Source: Prevotella sp. OH937_COT-195
GTDB lineage: Bacteria > Bacteroidota > Bacteroidia > Bacteroidales > Bacteroidaceae
Direction: 5' to 3'
Length of the DNA: 53,083 nt
Assembly: GCF_003932845.1 (NCBI RefSeq)
Contig: NZ_RQZH01000018.1
Span: 1 to 53,083, forward strand
Numbering within the stretch: position 1 is the stretch's first letter; every line of letters starts with the position of its first letter. Below the pieces are notes generated by a model. That model had not been told where the DNA came from, did not search any database, and worked only from the letters and a program-made list of their open reading frames with translations. Below, piece by piece: positions 7,806 through 16,991 of the stretch. The translations under genes and the position numbers were made by a program.

Positions 7806-9184
7806 AATACCTGACAGTTGACTTCGGCAGTACATACACAAAAGTGACAGCCATCGATGCGGTGGCAGGAAAAGTTGTGGGGACGGCTTCGGCTTTCACC
7901 ACCATAGATACCGATGTGATGGAAGGACTGCACAATGCTCTGCGGAAACTTGAGACTGACATAGGCGAGTTCAAGTATGACAAACTGCTTTGTTGCAGCA
8001 GTGCGGCCGGAGGACTGAAAATGGTTGCCCTGGGACTGGTTCCCGAACTTACCGCTAAGGCTGCCAAGATGGCTGCGTCGAGTGCGGGGGCAAAAGTGGT
8101 GAAGGCATACGCTTTCGAGATTTCGCAGGCCGAGCAGCAGGAGATATACGACATAAATCCCGATCTCGTACTGCTGTGCGGAGGCACCGACGGAGGCAAC
8201 AAGGAAGTTATACTCGCCAATGCGAGACGGCTTTGCGACGTAAAGCGCAATTTCGCAATCATAGCGGCAGGCAACAAGAGCGCATCGTACGAACTGGCAG
8301 AAATTTTCAAGGACTCGGGAAAGGTGTGCGTGATAACGGAGAACGTAATGCCACAGTTCAACAAAATAAACATACAGCCGGCGAAACAAAAGATAAAGGA
8401 ACTATTCATCAGTCGCATAATAGACGCGAAGGGACTTTCCAAAGTGCAAAAGATGTGCGAAAATCAGATAGTACCAACACCGTTGGCAGTACTCACAGGC
8501 TGCGAACTGCTCAGCAAAGGGCACGGCATAGACGAGGGTATCGGCGATTTGATGGCCGTTGACCTCGGTGGAGCAACAACAGACGTGTACTCCATGGCCG
8601 ACGGCGCGCCCACGATAGAAAACGTATTGATTAAAGGACTGCCCGAACCGTACAGCAAACGTTCGGTGGAAGGCGACCTCGGAATGAGATACAGCCTTAC
8701 ATCGCTCGCCGACGAACTCAACATGGAGGTGTTCGCTCAGGAAACAGGGGTGCCGCAAGACAAGGTGGAGGCATGGATAAAAACATGCTCGGCAAAGCCT
8801 TCGACGCTCCCTTCCAACGATGAAGAGGCAAAGATAGAGCAGGGATTGGCAAGGAATGCGGTGAGAATAGCAGTGGAACGACACTGCGGATATTTTGAAG
8901 AGGCATACACTCCGATGGGGCAAATATTCACACTCACGGGAAAAGATCTGACACAAGTACCGTTCGTGGTAGGCATCGGAGGCTCGATAATAAACAGCAG
9001 CAACCCGGAAAACATACTTAGAGGGGCTGAATGCACTAATGCAACGAACACCATGTACGCCAAGCCGAAGCACCCCGGATATATGCTTGACAAGAAATAT
9101 ATATTCGCATCGATGGGACTGCTTAGTACCATGGAACCGAAACTCGCACTAAAAATACTCAAAGAAGAAATAAAACTTATATAA
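7802..9184 (+). CDS. glmL: GlmL/MutL-like reactivating ATPase for glutamate mutase
   Basis: GlmL is an ASKHA-fold (Hsp70/actin-like) protein thought to act as reactivating chaperone for the B12-dependent mutase. Of its 460 residues, the phosphate-1 loop [10 protein letters not shown] is at 6-15 and the phosphate-2 loop [14 protein letters not shown] at about 250-263. [17 protein letters not shown] near 398 matches the C-terminal nucleotide-binding region. Despite the common MutL label, it is unrelated to the mismatch-repair protein MutL. It lies between the two mutase subunit genes, overlapping glmS by 4 nt and ending 26 nt before glmE. Confidence 0.95.
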   Translation: MKYLTVDFGSTYTKVTAIDAVAGKVVGTASAFTTIDTDVMEGLHNALRKLETDIGEFKYDKLLCCSSAAGGLKMVALGLVPELTAKAAKMAASSAGAKVVKAYAFEISQAEQQEIYDINPDLVLLCGGTDGGNKEVILANARRLCDVKRNFAIIAAGNKSASYELAEIFKDSGKVCVITENVMPQFNKINIQPAKQKIKELFISRIIDAKGLSKVQKMCENQIVPTPLAVLTGCELLSKGHGIDEGIGDLMAVDLGGATTDVYSMADGAPTIENVLIKGLPEPYSKRSVEGDLGMRYSLTSLADELNMEVFAQETGVPQDKVEAWIKTCSAKPSTLPSNDEEAKIEQGLARNAVRIAVERHCGYFEEAYTPMGQIFTLTGKDLTQVPFVVGIGGSIINSSNPENILRGAECTNATNTMYAKPKHPGYMLDKKYIFASMGLLSTMEPKLALKILKEEIKLI

Positions 9185-9210
9185 TTTAATATATTCCTCT
9201 ATCACAACTT

Positions 9211-10674
9211 ATGGAATTAAAAAACCGGAAAATTTCAGAAGACCGGTTCTTCGCCGAAAGGAAAGAAGTACTGGCACAATGGGAAACTGGAAAAGGAGTG
9301 GATTTCGAAGAGGCGGTGGCCTACCAAAAGAGCATCGCCCCGGAAAAGCGTTTCTCGGCAAAACTGGCTAAGGCCGTTGAAGAAAAGACAACTCTCATAC
9401 AGCCGCGCGCCGGCGTAGCATTATATGAGGAGCACACGAAACTGTTGAAGTTCCTCGAAGAAGACGGCGAGGCCGACTTGCTGCCATCTACAGTTGACAG
9501 TTACACACGACTGAACCGTTACAACGAGGCAGAGACAGGCATACGGAAAAGCCGCGAGACGGGCAGATCGATGCTCAACGGTTTCCCCATAGTTAACTAT
9601 GGCGTGGATATTTGTCGCAGAGTTACATCGGCATTGAAAAATCCGGTGCAGGTGCGTCACGGAACACCCGATGCACGTCTGCTTACAGAAATATCTATTG
9701 CCGGAGGTTTCACCTCGTACGAGGGAGGCGGCATATCGTATAACGTTCCGTACTCGAAGAACCACCCGATAGACAAGGTAATCGCACACTGGCAATACAC
9801 CGACCGTCTCATCGGAATGTATGAAGAAGCCGGGGTGTCAATAAACAGAGAACCGTTCGGCCCGCTTACCGGCACACTTATCCCGCCGTGCATATCCAAC
9901 ACGGTGGCAGTAATAGAGGCGTTGCTGGCTACAACTCAGGGTGTAAAAGATTTAACTGTTGGCTACGGACAATGCGGAAACCTTATACAGGATGTTGCCG
10001 CCATACGCGCCCTTGACATAATGACACGCAGATATTTAGACCGCTTCGGTTTCAATGATGCCCGCATCACAACGGTATTCCATCAGTGGATGGGCGGTTT
10101 CCCGCAAGACGAGGCAAAATCGTTCGGAGTAATATCATGGGGTGCTGCCGCTGCCGCACTGGCAAAGGCCACGAAAGTAATCGTGAAGACACCGCACGAG
10201 GCAATGGGTGTACCCACAAAAGAGGCCAATGCTGCCGGACTGCGTGCCACGAAACAGGTTATAAACATGCTCAAAGACCAGAAATTCCGCGAAGTTCCGG
10301 AAGTTGTGGCAGAGAGCGAGATAATCATGGCAGAGATGAAATGTATCCTCGACAAAGTTGAGGAATTGGGCAAAGGAGACTATGCAGTAGGTACGGTGGC
10401 AGCATTCGAGGCAGGAATAATCGATGTGCCTTTCGCACCGAGCAAGTTCAATGCCGGTAAAGTAATGCCTGCACGCGACAACCTTGGCGCAGTGAGAATA
10501 CTCGACCTCGGATACATGCCGTTCACGCAAGACCTGAAAGATTTCCACCGCAACAAACTTGAAGAGCGGGCGAAATACGAGAGCCGTCCAGTCAGTTTCC
10601 AAATGGTAATAGACGATGTTTATGCAATCGGCAAGGGACATCTCGTGGGCAGACCCGGGAAAGTGGAACAGTAG
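9211..10674 (+). CDS. glmE: Glutamate (methylaspartate) mutase large catalytic subunit
   Basis: GlmE forms the TIM-barrel catalytic subunit that pairs with GlmS; radical chemistry takes place between the two. The 487-residue length fits the family (about 480). Recognisable stretches are [11 protein letters not shown] (about 147-157), [19 protein letters not shown] (168-186), [14 protein letters not shown] and [17 protein letters not shown]. The terminal [15 protein letters not shown] is also typical. A 154-nt gap, longer than others in this operon and holding a small stem near 10720 (GCATTC/GAATG), separates it from mal. Confidence 0.96.
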   Translation: MELKNRKISEDRFFAERKEVLAQWETGKGVDFEEAVAYQKSIAPEKRFSAKLAKAVEEKTTLIQPRAGVALYEEHTKLLKFLEEDGEADLLPSTVDSYTRLNRYNEAETGIRKSRETGRSMLNGFPIVNYGVDICRRVTSALKNPVQVRHGTPDARLLTEISIAGGFTSYEGGGISYNVPYSKNHPIDKVIAHWQYTDRLIGMYEEAGVSINREPFGPLTGTLIPPCISNTVAVIEALLATTQGVKDLTVGYGQCGNLIQDVAAIRALDIMTRRYLDRFGFNDARITTVFHQWMGGFPQDEAKSFGVISWGAAAAALAKATKVIVKTPHEAMGVPTKEANAAGLRATKQVINMLKDQKFREVPEVVAESEIIMAEMKCILDKVEELGKGDYAVGTVAAFEAGIIDVPFAPSKFNAGKVMPARDNLGAVRILDLGYMPFTQDLKDFHRNKLEERAKYESRPVSFQMVIDDVYAIGKGHLVGRPGKVEQ

Positions 10675-10828
10675 AAAGTAAAGAACTCGTATTTAAGCAG
10701 GGGGAAAAAGAAATAAAAAGCATTCAAAAAGAATGATGCACATTTTATTTTGAACACATGCTTAATAATGCGGAGAAAAAGAAAATACCGTACATAACAA
10801 GAATAGTAAAATTTTAATATATCTGAAA

Positions 10829-12067
10829 ATGAAAATTCAAAAAGTAGTGTGCGCACCGGGAAAAACCGGTTTCTTCTTCGATGACCAAAAGGCCATCAAG
10901 TCGGGCGCGAAAAACGACGGTGCTTTCTATGAAGGCGCACCTGTCACTCCGGGGTTCACGGCTGTAAGACAGGCAGGCGAGTCAATCTGTGTTATGTTCT
11001 TGTTGGAGAACGGAGCCATTGCGTACGGCGATTGTGCCGCAGTGCAGTACTCCGGCGCCGGAGGACGTGACCCGTTGTTCCTCGCAGCCGATTTCATACC
11101 GGTAATCGAAAAGGAGATTGCTCCGCTCTATGAAGGAAAGGAAATCACTTCGTTCCGCGAAATGGCAGACATCGTTGACAAGAATGTCAGCCCTTCTACG
11201 GGAAAGAAATATCACACTGCCATACGTTACGGCGTTACGCAGGCATGTCTCGACGCAGTCGCAAAGAGCCGGTCGAAACTCATGGCACAGGTTATCGCCG
11301 AGGAATATGGCACGGAAATATCAAAGAACATCATACCCATATTCTCACAATCGGGCGATGACCGCTACATGAACGCCGACAAAATGATAATGAAAGGGGC
11401 AGACGTATTGCCCCACGCACTGTTCAACCATGTAGAGACAAAGGTGGGACTGAAAGGCGAGAAGATAAAAGAGTATATCGAGTGGCTGCGCAACCGCATC
11501 ATAAAACTGCGCCAGTGCGAGTGCTACAACCCGACAATACATATCGATGTATATGGCACATTGGGCATTGTTTTCAACAACGATTTCGAAGCCATAGCCA
11601 AATACGTCGGCGAATTGGCAGAGATAGCAAAACCGTTCCGGTTGAGAGTAGAAGGCCCCGTTGACATGGGAGAAAAGCAGGCACAGATAAAAGCACTTGC
11701 CGCCATACGCGCAGCGATGGATCGCGACGGCATAGACGCAGAAATAGTTGCCGACGAGTGGTGTAACACCTTGGAAGACATAAAAGACTTTACCGAGAGC
11801 AAGGCCGGGCACATGGCACAAATAAAGACTCCCGACCTCGGCGGAATAAACAACAGTATCGAGGCCGTCATATACTGTAAGAAAAACAATATGGGAGCTT
11901 ATCTCGGAGGAACATGCAACGAGACAAACCGCTCGGCAGAAATCTGCGCACACATTGCAATGGCCACATCGCCCGTACAGTATCTGGCAAAGCCGGGCAT
12001 GGGCGTTGACGAAGGCTACATGATCGTGTTCAACGAGATGAGCCGCATATTGGCATTGACAAAATAA
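10829..12067 (+). CDS. mal: Methylaspartate ammonia-lyase
   Basis: This enzyme deaminates (2S,3S)-3-methylaspartate to mesaconate plus ammonia, the second step of the methylaspartate route. It is an enolase-superfamily enzyme of 412 residues, the usual size. The catalytic Lys is Lys333 in QIKTPDLGG, equivalent to Lys331 of the Clostridium enzyme. Metal ligands and substrate loops can be recognised in VEGPVDMG, ADEWCNTLEDI and GTCNETNRSAEI. It follows glmE by 154 nt in the same direction. The AtuA-like gene comes next after 83 nt with a hairpin in the gap. Confidence 0.96.
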   Translation: MKIQKVVCAPGKTGFFFDDQKAIKSGAKNDGAFYEGAPVTPGFTAVRQAGESICVMFLLENGAIAYGDCAAVQYSGAGGRDPLFLAADFIPVIEKEIAPLYEGKEITSFREMADIVDKNVSPSTGKKYHTAIRYGVTQACLDAVAKSRSKLMAQVIAEEYGTEISKNIIPIFSQSGDDRYMNADKMIMKGADVLPHALFNHVETKVGLKGEKIKEYIEWLRNRIIKLRQCECYNPTIHIDVYGTLGIVFNNDFEAIAKYVGELAEIAKPFRLRVEGPVDMGEKQAQIKALAAIRAAMDRDGIDAEIVADEWCNTLEDIKDFTESKAGHMAQIKTPDLGGINNSIEAVIYCKKNNMGAYLGGTCNETNRSAEICAHIAMATSPVQYLAKPGMGVDEGYMIVFNEMSRILALTK

Positions 12068-12102
12068 TACATTATACATCCACATTTATGAATTTTCTCC
12101 TA

Positions 12103-12126
12103 GGGCAGACCTGTCACGGTTTGCCC
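12103..12126 (+). other. Intra-operon hairpin between mal and the AtuA-like gene
   Basis: GGGCAGACC (12103-12111) pairs with GGTTTGCCC (12118-12126), one G-U pair included, with a 6-nt loop. An A-rich run, not a T-run, follows, so it looks more like an RNA-processing or stability element than a terminator. Confidence 0.45.
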
Positions 12127-12150
12127 GGGGAATAAAAAAGCAAAGAAGAA

Positions 12151-13530
12151 ATGGAAGAGATGAGAATACTTTCCCCCACGGCAATACTTGGATACGGTTT
12201 CCCAATGGAATCGTTTGTGGAGGGAATGAAACGCAAACCGCACGTTATTGCGGTTGATGCCGGCTCGTCAGACCCGGGACCTTACTACCTTGGCGCGGGC
12301 AAGTCGTTTACAGACCGCAACTCTGTGAAAAGAGACCTCGAAATAATGATTCCCGCAGGCATAGAGGCTAAAATCCCGGTAATCGTGGGAACGGCGGGAG
12401 GAAGCGGTGCAAGACCGCACGTTGAGTTTGTACTCGACATTGTGCGCGAGATTGCGTCCGAAAAGAAACTTTCTTTCAAAATGGCCGTGATACAATCGGA
12501 GTTCGAGAAAGATTTCATCAAAGAGAACCTGCGCGACGGAAAGGTTACACCGCTTGCTCCGGCAAAGCCCATTACCGAGAAAGATGTTGATGATGCCGTA
12601 CACATAGTGGCTCAAATTGGCGAACAGCCATACATCAAAGCCCTTGAAAAAGGTGCCGATGTTATTATCGCCGGACGCTCATACGACCCGTCGGTATTCG
12701 CCGCACTCGCCATAAAAGAGGGTTTCGACAAGGGACTTGCCATTCATTTGGGCAAAATCTTGGAATGCGCCGCAATATGCGCACTGCCCGGAAGCGGAAG
12801 CGACTGTATGTTCGGCTATCTGCACAAAGACGATTTCGTGCTTGAGCCACTGTCGCCAATGCGTAAATGTACCACATTGTCTATTGCTGCACACACTCTC
12901 TACGAGAAGACAAACCCGTACGTACTGCCCGGTCCCGGAGGTGCAATCGACCTGCACGAGTCAAAGTTCGAGCAAATAGACGACAACAAGGTACGTGTGT
13001 CCGGAAGCAAATTCGTACCCACGGAGCAATATTTCGTGAAACTCGAAGGTGTGCGCCGCGTAGGATACCGCACCATGTCGCCGGCCGCTGTCAAAGACCC
13101 GATAATGATTTCAAAGATAGACAGTATCGTGAAGAGCGTGAGGGAGCGCGTGGAGAACAACTTCGAGAAATTCGGCATCACGGATTTCTTCCTCGATTTC
13201 AAGATATACGGCAAGAAAGGAGTAATGGCTATGTTCGACGGTTCCGAGGAATCACACTCCGACGAGTTGCTCATCATTATCGAGGCGGTTGCCGATTCTC
13301 AGGAAACTGCCAACACGATATGCAGTTTCGCACGCAGCACGATGCTACATTTCGGCTACGAGGGACGCATCTCCACTGCGGGCAATCTTGCATTCCCTTT
13401 CTCACCATCCGACTGCAAGATGGGCGAGGTGTTCGAGTTCAACATCTACCACCTGTTAAAGGTAGATGACCCGGTAAGCCTCTTCCCTATATGTTATGAA
13501 ACATTCGACAACGGAATAAGCAACTGTTAA
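12151..13530 (+). CDS. AtuA-like (DUF1446) family protein
   Basis: This 459-residue protein resembles the acyclic terpene utilization AtuA/DUF1446 family, known from terpene and acyl-CoA degradation loci but without a firm biochemical role. Conserved-looking stretches are AVDAGSSDPGPYYLGAG (about 35-51), VIVGTAGGSGARPH and ADVIIAGRSYDPSVFAA, with GPGGAIDLHES in the second half. There is no signal peptide or membrane helix. Here it lies directly between mal and a DUF4387 gene, inside a glutamate-fermentation operon. A role in handling mesaconate, citramalate or their CoA esters is possible but unproven. The start at 12151 (MEEMRILSPTAIL) could also be Met4. Confidence 0.8.
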   Translation: MEEMRILSPTAILGYGFPMESFVEGMKRKPHVIAVDAGSSDPGPYYLGAGKSFTDRNSVKRDLEIMIPAGIEAKIPVIVGTAGGSGARPHVEFVLDIVREIASEKKLSFKMAVIQSEFEKDFIKENLRDGKVTPLAPAKPITEKDVDDAVHIVAQIGEQPYIKALEKGADVIIAGRSYDPSVFAALAIKEGFDKGLAIHLGKILECAAICALPGSGSDCMFGYLHKDDFVLEPLSPMRKCTTLSIAAHTLYEKTNPYVLPGPGGAIDLHESKFEQIDDNKVRVSGSKFVPTEQYFVKLEGVRRVGYRTMSPAAVKDPIMISKIDSIVKSVRERVENNFEKFGITDFFLDFKIYGKKGVMAMFDGSEESHSDELLIIIEAVADSQETANTICSFARSTMLHFGYEGRISTAGNLAFPFSPSDCKMGEVFEFNIYHLLKVDDPVSLFPICYETFDNGISNC

Positions 13531-13541
13531 AAGCAACGATT

Positions 13542-13862
13542 ATGCAGAAATATAACTTGATAGACGTGGCATACGTCATAAGGAGCAAGAACTCGGGACC
13601 TTACGAACTGACATTCGATGTCATTTTCAAAGAGTTCGGCATGTATGAGAAAGTAAAGGCTGCCCGGATTTTCAACGATAAAATGTTTGCCGCTTTATAT
13701 AAAATAAAGGAGGAAGACATAATAAACATCGTACACTTTGACCCTGCGAAGGCAATAAAGATTACGATTGTACGTCCAATCCCATCGGGCGCGCTCGGTG
13801 AGACCGACGTTTATGGCGCACAACAGCATGTGCCATTGATGAATAGTTCGTTTGAACTTTAG
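13542..13862 (+). CDS. DUF4387 family protein
   Basis: This small protein of 106 residues starts 11 nt after the AtuA-like gene. It is recognised as DUF4387 by its pattern: the N-terminal DVAYVIRSKNSGPYELTFD, the middle YKIKEEDIINIVHFDPAKAIKITI, and the end RPIPSGALGETDVYGAQQH. It is cytosolic by appearance. In other genomes DUF4387 is found as a partner of AtuA-like proteins, sometimes fused, so the two probably form one complex (family knowledge plus inference). A terminator-like hairpin follows. Confidence 0.85.
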   Translation: MQKYNLIDVAYVIRSKNSGPYELTFDVIFKEFGMYEKVKAARIFNDKMFAALYKIKEEDIINIVHFDPAKAIKITIVRPIPSGALGETDVYGAQQHVPLMNSSFEL

Positions 13863-13872
13863 TATTTCCTTC

Positions 13873-13931
13873 AAGCCTTTCCTCGGTTTTATGCTTTTGC
13901 CTTGTTCGCATTGCCGCAGGGAAGGCTTTTT
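13873..13931 (+). terminator. Terminator-like stem inside the methylaspartate gene cluster
   Basis: AAGCCTTTCC (13873-13882) pairs with GGGAAGGCTT (13919-13928), followed by further T residues to 13931. The loop is long (36 nt). It may stop or weaken transcription after DUF4387, separating the mutase half from the hydro-lyase half of the cluster. Confidence 0.5.
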
Positions 13932-13975
13932 CGTTGCATAACACTTTATAAAAACCACATTATAAACCACAGCCT

Positions 13976-14920
13976 ATGATTAACCCTGTCCAGAAATACC
14001 TCATCGCATCGCAATACTACGCACCGCGTGGAAAAGAACGCCTCATATTCCTCGGAGAACACATCTCGCAACGCCACCTGCAGTTTTCCGACAGACTGAT
14101 AGGCATCGTGGGAGACGCCGGCTCGGGAAAGTCGTCGCTGATAAAGGGAATGTTCCCCGGACTGGAATTGTCGAACGACGACGACGTAATCAACCCTCGC
14201 AAGATAATGCTGACACGCGACATAATCGCAATGGACGAGGTTCGCGAGGCTGCATCGTTCCATCTCGATATACGTTTCATGCAGGGTTTCTTCCAAATGT
14301 ACGAGATAGCACAGTTCATAAGAACTTTGCTCGAAAACAAAAAAAGGGTAATCATAGAACATTTCAACCTTATATACTCCACGCTCGGCATCAATGCCGA
14401 CATCATTGTAGGCATTGGCGAAGAAATAATAGTGACACGTCCGAGCGTGTTCGGACCTCTTCCGGAGAGCATCTGCGAGATTGTTCACAAATCATTGAAA
14501 TACAGGAAAATGGCACACTCGGCAGAGGAGATTACACGACTCGTGCTGCAAGAGGATTTCAACATAGGAAACAACCATTATTATTTCTCCGATGTGCGTA
14601 ACGGTTTCGTTATGAAGTTTTATGAGAATTTAAATCTCGACATATCGCTGCTCGAGACGAAAGTAAAGGAAATAATCGGACAGTCGTTGCCCATTGCCTA
14701 CTACGATGAAGATCACATCAAGATAGGAGAGAGTATAGTAGATTGCGATGGTCCGCGCCTACAAGTAAAGAATACGTCTGAAATCAGGAATTTCTCATTG
14801 GTAAAAGAACTCATACACGACCCCGAAAGCAATACATACTGCCTTATAGGTTTGGTTGACAAAAACACAGAGAACATTATGAACAGGAACACACAGTATT
14901 TTCTCACAAGGGATTGTTGA
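13976..14920 (+). CDS. P-loop protein with possible tRNA-synthetase-like (SAD) region
   Basis: This 314-residue soluble protein has a clear Walker A motif, GDAGSGKSS (46-54), followed by NDDDVINPRKI. The middle (IIEHFNLIYSTLGINADIIVGIGEEIIV) is kinase-like. The second half recalls the second additional domain of alanyl-tRNA synthetase (HYYFSDVRNGF near 201); I recall relatives named that way next to class I fumarase genes, but I hold this loosely. It lies between DUF4387 and the hydro-lyase alpha gene, whose first possible codon is 2 nt away. It could be a nucleotide-dependent maturation or regulatory factor for the pathway. No substrate can be assigned. Confidence 0.65.
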   Translation: MINPVQKYLIASQYYAPRGKERLIFLGEHISQRHLQFSDRLIGIVGDAGSGKSSLIKGMFPGLELSNDDDVINPRKIMLTRDIIAMDEVREAASFHLDIRFMQGFFQMYEIAQFIRTLLENKKRVIIEHFNLIYSTLGINADIIVGIGEEIIVTRPSVFGPLPESICEIVHKSLKYRKMAHSAEEITRLVLQEDFNIGNNHYYFSDVRNGFVMKFYENLNLDISLLETKVKEIIGQSLPIAYYDEDHIKIGESIVDCDGPRLQVKNTSEIRNFSLVKELIHDPESNTYCLIGLVDKNTENIMNRNTQYFLTRDC

Positions 14921-14945
14921 GGTGCAAGCCGCGTTCCTAAATACA

Positions 14946-15806
14946 ATGAAAACAAAAAATAAAATGAGAGAGATAAAAGCAACAGAGATAACACAACTCG
15001 TAGAGAAACTATGCATAGAGGCATGTTATGTGTTGTCTGACGATATTTACCGCGAACTGAAATGCCGTTCGAAAGCAGAAAAAGCACCGCTGGGCAGGCA
15101 GATAATTGATACGATAGTGAAAAATGCCGACATTGCACGCAACGAGCGATGCCCCATTTGTCAGGATACGGGCATGACGGTGGTCTTCGTGGAAATGGGA
15201 CAAGACGTGCATGTCACGGGAGGCTTCATCGAAGACGCGATAAACCAAGGTGTACGACAGGGGTATACCAAGGGATACCTGCGCAAGTCGGTGGTAAAAG
15301 ACCCCATCGACCGGATAAACACAAAAGACAACACACCGGCAATAATACACTACGAAATTACGGAGGGAGAGGCGTTCCGCATCACCGTGTCGCCGAAAGG
15401 ATTTGGCAGCGAGAACAAGAGCGCGCTGAAAATGCTCACTCCGAGTTCCGGCGTTCCGGGCATAAAGAAATTTGTTATCGACACAATAGCAACTGCCGGG
15501 GGGAATCCATGTCCGCCGATAATAGTCGGAGTGGGCATCGGCGGGACAATGGAACGTGCCGCCTACCTAAGCAAAAAGGCACTACTGCGTCCCGTGGGAA
15601 GCCGCAGCGAGAACGAGACCGTTGCACAATTAGAGCGCGAACTGCTTGAAGACATAAACAAACTCGGTATAGGTCCCTGCGGTTTCGGAGGCACCACCAC
15701 GGCACTTGCCGTGAATATTCTCACCAATGCCACACACATCGCAGGTCTGCCCGTTTCCGTAAACATCGGCTGCCATGCCACAAGACATGCAGAAGGCGAA
15801 CTTTAA
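14946..15806 (+). CDS. Class I fumarase-type hydro-lyase alpha subunit (probable mesaconase)
   Basis: This is the iron-sulfur subunit of a two-part class I fumarate hydratase. The cluster cysteines are recognisable in CPICQDTGM and in GIGPCGFGG, and GIGGTMERAAYLSKKALLRP is the family's central motif. Given the adjacent mal gene, the likely reaction is hydration of mesaconate to (S)-citramalate; fumarate hydration is the alternative. The frame is open from GTG 14922; ATG 14946 (MKTKNK) or ATG 14964 (MREIKATE) are more natural starts. A MITE-like repeat begins inside the stop codon and separates it from its beta partner by 260 nt. Confidence 0.9.
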   Translation: MKTKNKMREIKATEITQLVEKLCIEACYVLSDDIYRELKCRSKAEKAPLGRQIIDTIVKNADIARNERCPICQDTGMTVVFVEMGQDVHVTGGFIEDAINQGVRQGYTKGYLRKSVVKDPIDRINTKDNTPAIIHYEITEGEAFRITVSPKGFGSENKSALKMLTPSSGVPGIKKFVIDTIATAGGNPCPPIIVGVGIGGTMERAAYLSKKALLRPVGSRSENETVAQLERELLEDINKLGIGPCGFGGTTTALAVNILTNATHIAGLPVSVNIGCHATRHAEGEL

Positions 15807-16003
15807 CCCAAATCGGTCATTAGAACCCTCAACCGATTTCGTTCGATTGTTGAGCAGATGTGCAGCCGTTTCATCGAAGGCGTAGCGGGCTGCGTCGAGA
15901 TGTAATGGCTGCGCAGATGGCAGCAAGCGGGCTAAAGCAGTTGGGAAGCGTAACGGAAATAACAAATCTAAGAAAATGCGGTATAATGACAGATTGGGGT
16001 TTA
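15805..16003 (+). repeat. MITE-like repeat copy A
   Basis: This ~199-bp element has ends AACCCAAATCGGTCATTAG and its inverted form (here GTATAATGACAGATTGGGGTT), plus an internal imperfect palindrome (GCAGCCGTTTCATCGAAGG... to ...GATGTAATGGCTGC). It begins within the TAA stop of the hydro-lyase alpha gene. Three more copies lie at 16661, 31412 and 34543. An open frame inside it is a by-product of the repeat. Confidence 0.85.
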
Positions 16004-16065
16004 AGCAATTGGCATAATCTTATGCAACGATATTTGCAACACTCAACAAATAAAAAAACATCAAA

Positions 16066-16623
16066 ATGGAAGAGAAAAGAATAATGCAAGCACCGTTCAC
16101 CGACGATAATATAAAATCGCTGAAAGCGGGCGACATGTTATATATTTCAGGAACAATATACACGGCACGCGATGCTGCACACAAACGTTTGTGCGAGATG
16201 TTGGAACGCGGCGAACACATGCCTTTCGACTTCAACGGACAGGTGGTTTACTACGCAGGACCGTGTCCGGCAAAACCGGGACAACCCATAGGGTCGGTAG
16301 GACCGACAACCGGAGGGCGCATGGACGCCTACTCCCCTGCTCTCATCGGCAAAGGACTGCGAGTCATGATTGGAAAAGGGTCGAGAAACGAAGAGGTTAT
16401 CGAAGCACTTAAAAAGCACACCGGAGTATATTTCGCCGCCATCGGCGGAGCAGCGGCACTGATGGCAAAGTGTGTCAGGCACGCCGAGGTAATAGCCTTC
16501 GACGAACTCGGGACAGAAGCCATACGACGGCTCACCGTGGAAGAACTGCCCGTAATAGTGGCCATAGACTGCAATGGCAACGACATGTATAAAACAGGAG
16601 TGAACCTTTATAAAGTAAAATAA
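16066..16623 (+). CDS. Class I fumarase-type hydro-lyase beta subunit (probable mesaconase)
   Basis: This 185-residue swivelling subunit completes the class I hydro-lyase. Typical stretches are KAGDMLYISGTIYTARDAAHKRL (in the N-terminal third), GPTTGGRMDAYSP (about 84-96), MIGKGSR, and the C-terminal FDELGTEAIRRLTVEELPVIVAIDCNGNDMY. It would bind the substrate carboxylates together with the alpha subunit. Two copies of the MITE-like repeat in opposite orientation bracket this gene (15805-16003 and 16661-16860), so its distance to the alpha gene is due to an insertion. No separate promoter box of the TAnnTTTG type is evident in the 60 nt before it. Confidence 0.92.
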   Translation: MEEKRIMQAPFTDDNIKSLKAGDMLYISGTIYTARDAAHKRLCEMLERGEHMPFDFNGQVVYYAGPCPAKPGQPIGSVGPTTGGRMDAYSPALIGKGLRVMIGKGSRNEEVIEALKKHTGVYFAAIGGAAALMAKCVRHAEVIAFDELGTEAIRRLTVEELPVIVAIDCNGNDMYKTGVNLYKVK

Positions 16624-16660
16624 CCACAAAGATAATGTTCTGTTGTCAAGCGGGTATTTT

Positions 16661-16860
16661 AAACCCCAATCGGTCATTAGACCGCATTTGCTTAGATTTG
16701 CTATTTCCGTTACGCTTCCCAACTGCTTTAGCCCGCTTGCTGACATCTGCACAGCCATTACATCTCGACGCAGCCCGCTACGCCTTCGATGAAACGGCTG
16801 TACATCTGCTCAACAATCGAACAAAATCAGTTGAGGGTTCTAATGATCGATTTGGGTTAA
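16661..16860 (-). repeat. MITE-like repeat copy B, inverted relative to copy A
   Basis: This copy has about 200 bp and the same ends (AACCCCAATCGGTCATTAG ... CTAATGATCGATTTGGGTT). It lies 38 nt after the beta subunit stop. Together with copy A it makes an inverted pair around the gene. Confidence 0.85.
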
Positions 16861-16871
16861 ATTATTTATAT

Positions 16872-16908
16872 GAGACCTCTGCAAAATTAATCACTTTGCT
16901 GAGGTCTC
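16872..16908 (+). repeat. Hairpin related to the one at 2261
   Basis: GAGACCTCTGCAAA (16872-16885) pairs with TTTGCTGAGGTCTC (16895-16908) with one mismatch. Loop and flanks (TTAATCACTTT, then AACTATTTACG) match the 2261 hairpin. A stretch like an IS982 end (TTATCCCGAACC) follows at 16928. It could end transcription of the methylaspartate cluster, but the T-run is poor. Confidence 0.55.
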
Positions 16909-16991
16909 AAACTATTTACGCCATTTATTATCCCGAACCGAGGGTCAAGCAAGGCATCATCTGCCGTTCTGCGTAATCGCTTCAACGGTTT

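Noticed and set aside
7802..9184. glmL as the mismatch-repair gene mutL
   Set aside because: The protein has actin/Hsp70-type loops and lies between mutase subunit genes; it lacks the GHKL ATPase motifs of the repair protein.
15860..16084. Short open frames inside the ~200-bp repeats (also at 16635, 31371 and 34599)
   Set aside because: The same frames appear in every repeat copy and are the product of its palindromic sequence, with no initiation context.
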